Assembly: GCA_030765045.1 (NCBI GenBank)
Contig: CM060967.1
Span: 127,219,412 to 127,283,411 of the forward strand
Length of the DNA stretch: 64,000 nucleotides
Source: Tenodera sinensis
Lineage: Eukaryota > Arthropoda > Insecta > Mantodea > Mantidae
Direction of reading: 5' to 3'
Every line of letters begins with the position of its first letter. Within the stretch, counting starts at the first letter, position 1. The position numbers and the translations under genes are program-made. This document shows positions 24,711 to 36,039 of the stretch, piece by piece. The notes under the pieces were generated by a model that was not told where the DNA came from, searched no databases, and was given only the letters and a program-made list of their open reading frames with translations.

Positions 24711-25372
24711 AAAATTCTGTTGTGTTGCACTCAGATGAGTTTTTCTATTCTTGCACAAACTATTTTTTCAAACACTTATTCCACTATCTACTTTATGTTA
24801 ATCGAGATAGAAGTTTGTAGAAATTATCTCATATCTAATTTTATTGTGGATTCAAGGGGAATACAGTAGACTTTAAGTAATAAATTTTTAAGAAACTCCG
24901 TTCTCTTTGCACGACCAAGAGATTGAAAAATGAATAATTAGTTCACATTTTTGAGATCGTCTTTAAGCATTGCAAAATTCTGACAAGTCACAAGGAACAT
25001 CTCCGAAATAGTTCACTTCACAAAATATATTATTTAACACAAACTGTGTGTTTTAAGGAGATCTATATGTGTTTATACTAAGTTTCAGTCTATATATATC
25101 TTACGATTTACCACTTATGCAAAATTCTTGAGGCGTAAAGAGGAACACATGGGCTATAGCTGGAAAATCCAAGAGATATATATTTAATTTGCCATTAAGG
25201 TATCTTAAACATAGTTAGAACCATTTTTTGCGAAAATCTAAAAATGTATTTTTTTTTTTTTTTAATTAAGTGAACCTCAAAAGAAATATTTCCCGTGAAA
25301 TCTCGACATTAAAGGTTTCGGTAAAATACAGTACCTAGCCCACTTACTAAACGTAGTACATAAAGTAACAAT
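24711..25372 (+). mobile_element. Family A copy A12, microsatellite region deleted
   Basis: Starts 'tctgttgtgttgcactcagatga'. Internal blocks run to 'gttagaaccattttttgcgaaaat', then a T run at 25247-25264 replaces the CA region, followed by 'gaacctcaaaagaaatatttcccgtgaaatctcgacat' and 'ccacttactaaacgtagtacataaagtaac'. Confidence 0.8.
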
Positions 25373-25596
25373 TAAATTGGTTGGATGTTTGATTGTTAAT
25401 GTTACTATTTCTTTACCGATTGCTTTTGTAATTGACATGCAAAACTAGAACTTCAAAATATGAGTTATTTATTGTTATCTTCCATTTGCTGCTATCATGG
25501 GTTATTTACTCACACAATTATATTAGATAATTTAATTCCAGCGTATCTATTGGAATAAATTCGTGAACATACGCTTGGCAATTACACAACGTTTAT

Positions 25597-25600
25597 GTGC

Positions 25601-25677
<77 letters not shown>
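25597..25677. repeat. (GC)n(GT)n microsatellite
   Basis: GC run followed by about 60 bp of GT. I could not recognise family A sequence on either side, so this tract appears independent. Confidence 0.93.
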
Positions 25678-25679
<2 letters not shown>

Positions 25680-26024
25680 GGAAGTGGACGTTCAGGTCTC
25701 GTGAGAACTACTCGGAAATAAAACTAACCCTCCCCTCATTACTTGCAGTAACTGATAACAAAATCACAGACACATGCCGAAGCCAGTTTTCGAGCCTTGA
25801 CCTACTTTGGAATTTCACTCGTGGTAGGTGTGAACGCGTGCATGGTAGCGAAAGCCGATTTGTAAAGAACACATTACCCTATTTAGTCCTACTCTTTTGT
25901 CAGATTGCATAGATAAATGTTAAAATACACTTTTATCTTTTACGATAGAATAGTTTATTGGTATATTGTCACATTTGAATCCACCCTCATGTAAAATCTA
26001 TGTACTCACAGCCTATATATGTGG
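25678..26024. other. No recognised feature
   Basis: Unassigned DNA between a microsatellite and the LINE fragment. Confidence 0.4.
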
Positions 26025-28010
26025 ATCAATCAGGAGAATCTTATCAAGAAGAGCCCGCATTAAACTCTACTACATTAAACTCATAAATTTCTAGCAGTTC
26101 TTACACTGTTATACAGGGTGGAAGTGAAATAATCCGCCAGACTGAAGGAGATAAGAGAGTAGATGTAAATAAACAAAACATTCGAACACATTTTTTAAAT
26201 TAAACGCTCCGTTAACTGGATAACCGCGTTTAAAGCTGAGAGTATGTGGCAACGTTGTGCCACTTGTTGATCGCGTAATTTATTTCTACCGGTAAGACAA
26301 TGAACTATTCTAACGTTCCATAAAAACCATTTTAAGTAACGTTGGCTATGAATTGAATTCAGATGTTTTGCTACTGGGCAGAAACGGCAGAGACCCAGAA
26401 AATTCCACGAAAATATGAGGTTATTGTTCACTTCATTGTATGCAAACTGACTTCGAATTCTATATTTACGCGTAATTACAAGATTTTATTTGGTATGTTT
26501 TAATGCCAGAATTGTTTTCTCTTCCATTTGGGAGGTTTGCGCCATGATAAGCTAACGAACGCATGTTTTAATTAAGTGTGGTTAGTGTGTTACTCACTTT
26601 ACGTCCCGCAATCATTTTTTCTAACTTTCGACATCAATTACATTATTGTATCATTTCGGAAACCACAAATATGATGGAAAAGTAAATACTAACTTTAAAT
26701 GCGCTCTAAACGGCCGGAAAAACATACATTCACTTCAAATGAAATGCATATGATGTATGTCCAAATCTACTTACTGCGCATGCACCGAGTTGGTAGCAAT
26801 ATTGCTGCACCATTGCTCCTTCTTGATGATACCCAAGTGTTTGTTGTTAACATTAAGGACATCAATACACTATAGTTAAATAAACTGGTGAAACAATGAT
26901 GAGAGATCAACATTATTAAAGAATCAAACATAACTTATACTTACGAAGTTTATTTACTAAATAGCAGGGACCGAACAGGACATTCATTTTCACTATAAAT
27001 AGTAAAGCTAGTTTGCTGCCAAAACCAGCACTTGTGGTGAACACAGGAACAGTTTTAATATCGTCTGCCAAACGTATGTCCTGCAACTATTACAGTATTT
27101 CAAAGGTTATGTTACTCACGTGAAACACCTCTTGCATTATTAATACCGTTATTCTGTGTTCCATTTAACCATGTGGCACTAATCATTGCTAAATCTTTAG
27201 TTAAGCAGAATTTATAATGTAAATTTACTATCCACCCAATATACTTAAAAAAAAAAATAATAATAATAATAATGCAGTTAAGTAAGCAATCGCGCGATCT
27301 ACACGGATGTCGGAAGAAAGTAAACACAGCTGATGCGATGTTGCCAGTTCTAACAGAGTTAAAAAAGCAACAAGCTGTGGATTTTTAAAACTTAATTTAC
27401 ACAAAAACCGTTAATTCGATTGAAATACGCCAAAGGAAAAGGTTGTCGTTTATTCAGTTTTCTGTGAATATAGCCATAAATTAAGAACCTCTAATCAATA
27501 AAAACTCAGTCAGGTGATGACAATTCTTTTTTTTTTTTTTTTTTTCAAAAAGTATTTTTTCCTAGAAAAGTACAAACTTGTCAGGCTTTTGGTCAGTTTT
27601 TTGTTATTCACAATACGAGAAACTCGCTGTTAAAGTCTGGCGGATTATTTCACTTCCATCCTGTATAGGTCTGAATGTTGGACTACATATAAAGAGCCTT
27701 TGGGAAAAATAGAAGTTGCGGAAATGAAAATTGTAACGTTAGTAGCAGGTTATACTCTATTGGACAAACAGAGAAGTGAGGACAACTGGGAATAGTAAAA
27801 AATAATGGAAAAAATAGCAGTAAAAGTTAGCATAACCATGTCTACAGAAGGGAATATGATGCGATTCCCCTAAGGCACAAAATTATAGACCGAGAGGACA
27901 GCGAAGTTGGTGAAGATCTGCTAGAAGATGGACGAACAACTTCAGTTTGGAGTCGAAACATATCAACAGTGGTCTAGACGCCATTATTACGAAATGTATG
28001 ATGACTGAGT
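26025..28010 (+). pseudogene. LINE C-terminal fragment (RTE-like), split by a TA MITE
   Basis: Left of the MITE one frame reads ILSRRARIKLYYIKLINF, comparable to the '(I)KLYK.(M)' stretch of the copies at 29340-29775 and 46595-46985. Right of it (from 27666) comes SECWTTYKEPLGKIEVAEMK and then IVTLVAGYTLLDKQRSEDNW. Further along, the RRGQRSW...RRW tail appears near 27893-27930. The MITE sits in the place where the other copies read YGSE(N/T)W. Removing the insert (26114-27663 and one TA) restores colinearity with the related fragments. Frameshifts and stops are frequent. Confidence 0.65.
26112..27665. mobile_element. Tc1/mariner-type MITE with TA duplication
   Basis: TA at 26112-26113 and 27664-27665 flank a 1550-bp element. 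Its ends are inverted repeats of about 30 bp: left CAGGGTGGAAGTGAAATAAT continuing CCGCCAGACT, right identical on the opposite strand apart from one base (CAGGATGG). TA duplication plus a CAGGGTG-type terminus fits the Tc1/mariner (IS630) superfamily. The interior has only short ORFs (for example 26195-26431 and 27112-27327, minus), none recognisable as transposase, so it is non-autonomous or very decayed. A diverged relative lies at 60730-61010. Confidence 0.85.
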
Positions 28011-28265
28011 GTAGCAGAAATTAATATTTTTGAAACTATGCTACTATACTAAATCCTTTTAAGACTTTTTAGAACACTTATTAAATCAATGTACATTAGA
28101 ATACATTAATCAGTGAAATTCCCACTGTATCCACAGAATGACGGTGGAAGAATTATTATCAATTACGGGATAAATATCCGAAAAGTCGATTAAATACCCT
28201 ACTTGGTATTTAAGTCCAGGATTTTATCTTAATGAAAATTGTGATATGAAAATTTGCAAGAAAAT
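28011..28265. other. No recognised feature
   Basis: Short AT-rich interval between the LINE fragment and a SINE. Confidence 0.4.
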
Positions 28266-28445
28266 CCCGCTTAATGGTTAGAATAGCCGCTCGATAAGCA
28301 ATAAGCGGAAAATCTGTGGTTCAAATCCGGGCTATGGCATTGAATTTTTCAGCTTCTAATTCAACCTCTTAAACATTGCCCACACACGGCTTGTATGTTT
28401 AAAAACACCAGCAGTAAGCTTGTTAGCATACATAAATAATAAATG
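28266..28445 (+). mobile_element. tRNA-derived SINE (family S5)
   Basis: Head 'gcttaatggttagaatagccgctcgataagc...ctgtggttcaaatccgggctatggc' (B box GTGGTTCAAATCC), body 'attgaatttttcag', 'attcaacctcttaaaca', 'gtttaaaaacaccagcagtaagcttgttagcata', ending in AAATAA. The same order appears at 56966-57140. The head resembles a tRNA with an extra-long arm. No clean target duplication. Confidence 0.75.
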
Positions 28446-28459
28446 TTTTGATGCCCGCG

Positions 28460-29215
28460 TAATTCAAAAAAGGTATTTTTAGAAAAAAAATTTCGTGTGT
28501 ATGTGTCTGTCAGTCTGTGAGAAGCATAACTCAAAAACGAAAAGTCGGTTAAAAACCAAACCTTAAAGTCTTTTAAGGTTGCGACACGAAGATTTTTAAG
28601 AAAATCCCTCCAACCTAAACTACTATTTACATGGAAACTTTTTCGAAAATTTTGATTTTCTCGAAAATGGCTCTAATGGTTTTGATTAAAATGCCATATC
28701 TTTGACATATTTTCATGGCAAATGAAAGTTGTATTTTGAATATTCTGGCTATAGCCTATATAATTCTGTTTATTCTGGATGATTTTTGCGTAACTGGTAA
28801 ACTGTAAGAGATAGATCAAATCTTACTATTCCAAAAATGTAGATCTTGCTAAAACGCAAAATTTATGCCCAAATAAATGTTTTTGTAGAGTGAAGCATTT
28901 CGGAGATATGCCTTGTTACTTGTGTGAGTTTTAGAAAACAAACTTTCGTCAGATAGAAGGTCGTGATTCATTCCTTTTCTTTTTTTGTTATACCTTAGCC
29001 TTAAAAAGAGAACGGAATCTCAAAGTTTTAAAATATTTCACTATCGTTCAAAGCCTACTGTATTCCCATTTTCCCCTTGTACCTTCAAGAAAGTAAACAA
29101 TAAGTTAATTTCTGAAATTGTTTATCTCAACCAACACGAAGAAAGTAAACAAATAGCAGTTTTTAAGAATGGTTAGTGCAAGAGTAGAGAAACTCATGTG
29201 AGAGCAACACATCAT
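28460..29215 (-). mobile_element. Family A copy A13, palindrome end missing
   Basis: Minus-strand order from 'aaggtatttttagaaaaaaaatttcgtgtgt' through a short GT/GTCT tract (28494-28517), 'gcataactcaaaaacgaaaagtcgg' and all later blocks to 'gtagagaaactcatgtgagagcaacacatca'. It is truncated on the side that normally carries the palindrome. Confidence 0.82.
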
Positions 29216-29339
29216 TTTAAAATGAGAAATGGTTATTCATTTTCTAAGCTCTTGGCTTTCATAGATATTGAAATTTTAAAGCAAACATATAGATACTCTA
29301 ACATTTGACTATCCTTTAAATTTAAAATTTTTATCATCA

Positions 29340-29775
29340 TCTACACCAAGGTAGGCCAGGCTGGCTGGTTTCGGCTCAGAAAAGATCATCTTTCCAGCGA
29401 CGTTAGGTCTTTAACATTACGGTTCCCTTCAGGTTTATATCCTGCAACTATTTGTCTATTATTTGACATCCGTGTTATGTTATCTACCCAATTTTGTTTG
29501 TATATAGATATTTTACTATTTAGGTTATACATGTTTAGTTGTTCTCTGATTGTGTGAACTCTCATATGATCCAAACGGGTATATGCGGCAATGCTTCTTA
29601 AAAACTTCATTTCAGCTGTTTCCACCATTCTTTTATGTCTTCCGTTCATTGCCCAATTTTCTGAACCATAAGTCAATATTGGTACGGCCATCACTTTATA
29701 AAACTTCAACATAGCTTCATTTCGAACTTCATTCTTCAGAGTTCGTTTAAGCGTTCCAATTATGTAATTTCTGTT
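29340..29775 (-). pseudogene. LINE C-terminal fragment (RTE-like)
   Basis: Best preserved of the four copies. On the minus strand it reads NYIIGTLKRTLKNEVRNEAM, LKFYKVMAVPILTYGSENWA, RHKRMVETAEMKFLRSIAAY, REQLNMYNLNSKISIYKQNW and VDNITRM, then, after a frameshift, RRWKDDLF. This is the tail after the RT fingers/palm of insect RTE-like 'endonuclease-reverse transcriptase' proteins. No catalytic domain is present. 5' truncation is the usual fate of LINE copies. Confidence 0.8.
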
Positions 29776-30547
29776 TCATATCTCTATCATAATTGTGGTA
29801 TTAGATCCTAAATAATAAAAATGTTGTTGTTCTATCGTTTTACCTTTAAGAATTATTTTTTTGGTATTAGTTGTAACCACTCTAATCAACCCTGAAATAC
29901 TGAGAAAATTTTAAAATAAAAAAGAATTACCAAAACCCCTTTTAGCATGGAAATTTATACCAACTTTTGTGCAGCGCATTCTTCAATGTTTCAACATTGC
30001 TTCTTCTTAAACAACTGAGGTAATAGGAAGGCTTCGAATGAAGGAAAATTAGCAAAACTAAAACAGGGAACAAGGATTGAAAGGCTGAGAGACGGCGATT
30101 TACACAGAGTAAACATCTAAATGGTTGCTCCATAAAGCATTGGTGTCTGGAATTTCTGAGCGAGACTCAAACATCAAAGGCATGCTTAAGAGTGAGATCC
30201 GCAGGAATTTTTGATTAATGATGGTATTTTTACACTTTGGCGGTCCCTTAACTTTAAATACCTTATTCCTGTCAACACCTGATTGTGATTTATCTGGGTT
30301 TTCTCACCTACACAAGTACGTTTTGCACTGGCTATACGATTTCCACAATTCACAAAGTCCAACTGGGGTAAAAAGCAAAAGCACCAACGTGAACAGTACA
30401 GCGTGAACCAATGAGTAGTAACTATTTATTATTGTTGTTATTGTTATTATTTGCATCAATATTACTAAGCATAACCTAAACCTATTAAAATTTGCATCCT
30501 ATACTAATGTTCGGAACTTCTTCGGGCCATTTAACTCCACGAATCTT
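29776..30547. other. No recognised feature
   Basis: AT-rich. The first part may continue the LINE fragment upstream but is too degraded to read. ORFs at 29942-30133 and 30218-30406 have no motif. Confidence 0.4.
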
Positions 30548-30690
30548 TTTGTAGTGCTTAACCCCGCTTTTACTACATACCGCACCGCAGGCGGTGACAC
30601 TGATCATACATGGAGTGAGATAACGGGACAAATCGGGGAAAACCCGCCCCAACGCCGCTTCGTTCGCCACAAACACAGCAATTATAGTAT
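30548..30690 (-). mobile_element. SINE (family S2, tail type a), head missing
   Basis: Matches the left part of the complete S2 at 57812-58056: 'gtagtgcttaac', 'cgcttttactac', 'accgcaggcggtgacactgat', 'gagataacggg', 'gggaaaacccgcccc', 'cgccgcttcgtt'. It ends before the B box, so it is 5'-truncated on the minus strand. Confidence 0.8.
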
Positions 30691-30935
30691 GCTTTATAGG
30701 CATTCCAGCACTCGAGAACAGTTCGTACAGGTTCTCCTGTACGGTATGTTTATTTGCACAGCACCTAGCCGCTAATGTGACTTTATCTGTGCAGTATTGA
30801 AGGTGTTCAAATGTTTTCAAGCTTTTGTGTCTTTGGGCAACGGTTTCTTCCTGTATACCTAATTTTGGATACAGGAAGGGTGCAGGAGTAAGTGTTGGGG
30901 TAAGTATGTGTTAGAAGATGGGAGTGGTATTACCA

Positions 30936-33230
30936 TTATCCAGGCGCGTCCTTGGGTAGTCGGTAACTTTTCCTTCTATGAGGTGCTTTGTGGTCGTATT
31001 GACCTAATGCCCGTACCAGCTGGTTAGTGTGGGAGTTAAGTTTGGAGTGCATGGTTCGGGATCGCTCTCTTACCAAGTCCATGATGTAGGGTAGTCCGAA
31101 GTGGTTGGGAAGGATGTAAGACGGGAATCTACGCCCGGTATCATATATAGTTCTTAACGCCCTATTCTGCACTGTCTGCAGTATGCATATGGTGGAGGGT
31201 GCCGCTGATCCCCAGGCTTCGCAGCCGTATAAGGTCAATGGCGGAATGATTGCCCAGTAAATATGTAGTTTTAGGTGACTGGGCATGGTGGATTGGAGCT
31301 GTCTGAGCGCAGCGCGACCATGTCTGGCCTTTGCGCGGACGTGTGGAGCGTATGTTAGCCCGCGGTCGAGGAGGACGCCTAAATATTTGGCGGAGGCTAC
31401 CCATGGGATATTTCTCCGCCTGAGCCGAAGTGACCGTTCTGGCCGCCAATGGCGAACCTTACCAAGAAGGAGTGCGGAGCTTTCCCCCTGACTAATAGAC
31501 ATTCTCCACTTCTCACTCCAACGGCCGACGGCGTCGAGTTGTCGTTGAAGGGGAGGGAGGCAATATCTCACATTCTTGTTTTGCGTCTTGACGTCAACAT
31601 ACTGGCATGTCACAGTGTGTTGTTCGGTGGAGAAATCCAACATGTATGCTGCGAAGAGTAGGGGGGAGAGTACACTGCCCTCTGGGACTCCTGCCGCTAT
31701 GTCCCTTAGTGTGGACAGTTTTCCTTCCACCTTCACTCTGAAAGTGTGGTCTTGAAGGAAGCTGCTAATTATTGTGAGATATGGGGGAGGAATGTTTGCC
31801 TGCTTTAATTTGTACAAAAGGCCTTGGTGCCAAGTTGTGGCGAATGCCTTTTCCACGTCCAACAGAACCGCTATGGTCTTGATGTTTTCCTGGAAACCCA
31901 GGGAAACCTTCTCGGCCGTCGCAGCAACTGCATGGTCGTGGAATGACCCCGACGAAAACCAAACTGGTGATCCGGTAGGAGTTACCTATCCTCAAAAAGA
32001 GGCATTAGGCGGATAAGGAGCAACCGCTCAAAAACTTTTGAAACGGTTGGGAGAATGCTGATGGAACGGTAGTTGTTAGGAAAGACTGAGTTCTTGCTCG
32101 GTTTCAATATACGCACCACCCTCGCTTCCTTGCAGAAAGCTGGAAAGTGGCGAATACGTGCATTGAAAATCCGGGTCAAGCGGACGATACCCTTTTTGGG
32201 TAGGTGCTGGAGCATAAGCGCCGTGACGCCGTCATGTCCAGGGGATTTATTTGGGTTTAGACTTTGGATTTCGGAAATCACCGCTTTCGGGGTGATTATA
32301 GGAACTTGGATCTCCTCGTGTAGCCGCCGTGGTTCCTCATAGAGGTAGTCCACGGTTGCTTCCACAAGTTCCGTAAAGTCTTCGTCTTGTGGGTCCTCCC
32401 GGGGTTCGAACTGTACCTCACGATGATCCACGATGATCTCGCCTGGAAGGCGAGCCGCCCACGAGTGCCGTGCAAGAGAAGCTGGTAATGGGTCCTGTAC
32501 TTCCTCAAGGCCCTTATAATCCGCCATGGTTTCTTTTCTTAAAGGTTTACATTCTGAAGAGTGTTTTCCCAGGCTGTTGTTCTGTGCGCACGTAGCAGTC
32601 GCCTACCCACGGTTTTGAACCTCTGGTTTACTGCTCCTATCCTGGGATGGCGGAAACGCTGCCATAGCTTCCGAACAGTTGCCTTGACTTTTAGCAACTG
32701 TCGGAGTTCTATAGGTAAGATTCTAGGGTCTGGTGTTGGTTGGAATGCGGTGAGTGTGTGCGCGTACCGCATTTAGGATCTGGTGGGAAAAATCCGTCGC
32801 TACCGCTTCCAACGCTTTGAGATCATCGAGCCCATGCTTTGCGTTGAGGTCTCCAGCGATGCAGACTACTGGATGTAGGCTAAGGAGAATGGTATAATCT
32901 GCTTCATAGAGGCGATGATCTGGGTCATAAGCCGCAATCAACAATGAGTCCACATCGCCAATGGCAAGCCTAATGGCAGTAGAGGAAAAGGTGTGTGAGT
33001 GATAATGCGTTTGATGAAGATAGTTGTACCACAGTCCTGTCGGCTGACCCGATCAGACCGATGGGCGACGTAACTTGGCAGTGAGCAGCATGCAGGTGTG
33101 TTTCGGTAACCATGAGGATGCCGATCCCGTAGGATTTTACAAGCTCTAGAATGCCTGGGCGTAGTTCCCTTACGCCATTAGCATTCCAGAAAGCGGCGCG
33201 TAATGGCCTAAGCACAACACGGTAGGTCAT
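30936..33230 (-). pseudogene. Jockey-like LINE ORF2 (endonuclease-reverse transcriptase), broken
   Basis: Start ATG at 33230 overlaps the ORF1 stop. The endonuclease begins AAFWNANGVRELRPGILELV with VTETHL. After a frameshift near 33010 comes LLIAAYDPDHRLYEADYTIL and GDLNAKH. Stops interrupt 32530-32720. The RT starts with SLNPNKSPGHDGVTALMLQH and NNYRSISILPTVSKVFERLL, has a stop after LFEDR, then HQFGFRRGHSTT. A frameshift near 31925 leads to LDVEKAF, GVPEGSVLSPLLFAAY and a mutated catalytic box YVDV (31590-31601) where YADD is expected. The tail (YGCEAWGSA..., QTVQNRALR) is typical of jockey proteins, which end without RNase H. Catalytically dead. Confidence 0.85.
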
Positions 33231-34817
33231 TACTGGGAGGATTTTGGGAACAGCTGCTCTAGGGTTTGCAGTAGGATGTGGTGCTTATGCAGGACGTCAA
33301 CATTGTCGTCCGTCAGTTGTTGCATACACTTCCGCAATATGGGAAGTGTCCGATTTATCATGTCTCCGAACCCGTTGGAAACCGTCCTAAATTCCTCTAT
33401 GTCCACCGAGGATATAGCACCTCCGAGTGGGGCCAATGGGGCCTTCGGAGTGGAGCGTGCCGGTTTGGCATTTATGGTTTGGGTTAGGGCCGGGGTGGGT
33501 ACCTCGGCACTTTGAGGCTCAACACCAGGCGCCGCCTCTCGCTCTACTAGAGCTGGCCTCTGTCTTTCAGCCCTTCTTTCTCGCTTTCCGCGAGAGGAGC
33601 GTGGAGGTGGAGCTACTTTCCCTTCCACGATAGTGGCTGGTGCAATTTGCACAGTTTCAATCTGTGCTGGTCCAGTTTGTGCAGCTTCAGCCTGCTGCAC
33701 AATATTTTCAGCCTCGCTAAGGGCGGCGACAAAGCTCATCCCTGTGCGGACTGGTGCCACATTGTTTGGACCGTGGCGGCGGTTATCTATAACATTTTCC
33801 CGCACTTAACACCCCTTGTAGACACTTACACGGGGTTTGTGGCAATTACCACATTCTTTTTTATCTGTGCCTTTGTCGTAGTTTGCAATAAGGTGTTCCC
33901 CCGCACAGCGCTGGCATGCGAGCTTTCGTTCACACGCCTGGCTGGAATGGTGGAAACCCATGCCTCTGCGGTATTGGGCTGGACCATCTTGCCCATAGAA
34001 ACGTTCCACCTTGACCACAGTGTGGAAAAGGTACGCACAGCGTCTATGCACTGCACTGCCTGACCTGGGACTTTGTCCACTACCACCAGGTAAAGTGGCA
34101 TCGGCAGCTTCCTGGACCCCTCCTCGGTCCAAACAGTCTTTCTCAACTGCGCTGCAACTGAGGTTCTAATGTCATGGTCTTCTTGGAGTACCTTATTTAT
34201 TTCCTCTGGTGTACACTCAGACTAGAGTCCCCGAATTATGCGTCTTTCCATATTGGGACGTTGGAGTGAGTAGGAGTAGAAATGAACATTCTGCTCCCTT
34301 AGTACCTGTTTCGCCCTCTAAAAATCTTCGGGCGGATAGCTTCGAATGTGAACCGTCCTTGGCTTCCTTCGAGTCTCAAATCCCTTGAGCAATTTGGCCG
34401 CTAGGAGTTTCATAATTTTTATATGGTTTGTGAAATAATCCGCTATTATAGGCGGAATCTTTGTGCCCCTCCCCCTTGTGGGGGTTGCAATGAGCTTTGC
34501 GAAGACTTTCGCTTTCTCCTGCGCTCGACGACAGTGAAGCCGTCGTCTTGCGCAGTGTCGTCCTCCTCGCACTCTGTCTCAGACAGGTGTGGATTGCTGG
34601 TTCCAATTGTCGTTGCTGGTGGTACTCGCTGAGGGTCCGTGGCCTTCCTCTTAGAACCCTTGTGCCTGTTGGCCGTGGGTTCTGCCACTTCAGGTGGGGT
34701 GAGTTGGGAACTAGTCCCGGGATATTGCCCGTCTTGGTCGGGTGTCTTTGCGGTCCCCATCCGGCTGTCCGCAGAGGACCGGATCCCCTCCTTAGAGGAG
34801 ACGCCTATGTGAGCCAT
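33230..34817 (-). pseudogene. Jockey-like LINE ORF1 (Gag-like RNA-binding protein), broken
   Basis: N-terminal part from an ATG at 34817: hydrophilic, Pro/Ser/Thr-rich (MAHIGVSSKEGIRSSADSRM), with a basic run VERRRKRKSS. A frameshift near 34470 leads to PPIIADYFTNHIKIMKLLAA. Another near 34030 leads to the zinc-knuckle region (33806-33973), where HHSSQACERKLACQRCAGEH and KKECGNCHKP are visible. Some cysteines are lost: the first knuckle reads QYRRGMGFHHSSQAC. One in-frame TAA at 33806-33808 follows, then an open C-terminal part of 191 codons to the TAA at 33232-33230. Such proteins bind the element RNA and carry it to chromosomes. Confidence 0.8.
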
Positions 34818-35150
34818 ATTGCCTCCGGGTATTGGAATGAAAGCCCTTACCCTTGGCTGTGGCCCAACGGAACCGCTGTCTCTGTCTCGTTTGCCAGTTT
34901 TAATGTCGGGGGTTTACCTGTTCTCGATTCACCAGCTCACACCCCTCCAGGAACGCGGGATCGATGTTTGGTGTACCCTAAAGCTGGCTTTTCAAGCCTC
35001 TTATAGGGTATACATGGTTTCTGCGCTGTTGTCTGGCACGGTTGGTCGTAATAGCTCCATCACGGTCGCTGCGGAAGTTCTCCTACTGCCCCCTGGCGAA
35101 ATGTACTGGAACTGCTTTTCTACAATCAGCAAGGAGTATGTGACGCATGT

Positions 35151-35846
35151 GCACACAACACAAGTCGCAGAGCGATCGATGCTTCATAGGTTCACCTAAA
35201 CGTTTTTATTTGATGTCTCGTAACTGAATAGTGTTACATTGATTTCAGAAACAATTTGGCATACTAACACGATTACAATCTTGGAAAAAGAAACAAAGAA
35301 GGCTATATCTGCAGGTTTCGCACAGTCACCAAGGTAAATGCCGGATTGGATATTGGAAACCATTAACCACATTTTGGTTTTACATCTAAAACAATAGTAC
35401 AAATGAAAATAGTTGATAATAACAAATGCTATGCCATCTATCCACAGACAACGAAAGTAAATAGAATGTATGGCACCCGAATGCCATCACCTTGGCGCGT
35501 GAAGAAGCAGATGTATTGTTGCCCGACAACAAAGTCTTTGTTGAAGCTGCCATCTGTACGTCACGTGGAGAAGCAGAAGTGCAGTTGACCAGTACTACGA
35601 CTTCTGTGTAAGAGTGACGAAGCAGGAACAAAGTTCGAGGATAAGATCTAGAAGACTAACTGTCCGCCACACACCTAGCAACGAGGTATCTCTAATATAT
35701 TTATAACCCCATAAATGAAGAAAATAATTTTATTTACTAAATAACAATATTTTTCCGTATACTCCATCTCTAGAAGCTTGCGCTCACTTTAGAAACGTGA
35801 AATCTTATATTAATTACAGGTACATCCGTTCATAAGTAATACATTT
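35151..35846. other. No recognised feature
   Basis: AT content rises again upstream of the LINE. ORFs are short and overlap on both strands. Nothing recognised. Confidence 0.4.
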
Positions 35847-35982
35847 TTACTTTCTCTACTGCGTATAGTAAGTAGGGGAAGTGTTTATTATATTTGGCAC
35901 AAAAATTCGACATAGATACTTCACTGGAAATGTATTTTTGAGGCCGCCTGAATAAAAACAAAGCATTTCTAGAAAACGATCG

Positions 35983-36039
<57 letters not shown>

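Larger units (their letters stand above)
30890..35150 (-). mobile_element. Jockey-like non-LTR retrotransposon, nearly full length, inactive
   Basis: Two consecutive ORF remnants on the minus strand: an ORF1 with CCHC zinc knuckles and an ORF2 with an APE-type endonuclease and reverse transcriptase, without RNase H. This is the jockey-clade layout. The ORFs meet at TAATG (33232-33228). GC content rises clearly over the element compared with its AT-rich flanks, which helps set the limits. The 5' part (34818 to about 35150) is non-coding and presumably 5' UTR with the internal promoter. The 3' end near 30890 shows no clear poly-A and no target duplication was found. Many frameshifts and stops show that it is dead. 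Confidence 0.85.

Noticed and set aside
31285..34063. Plus-strand ORFs of 60-170 codons over the jockey-like LINE
   Set aside because: These are antisense shadows of the GC-richer minus-strand ORF1/ORF2. Only the minus-strand frames show endonuclease, RT and zinc-knuckle motifs.
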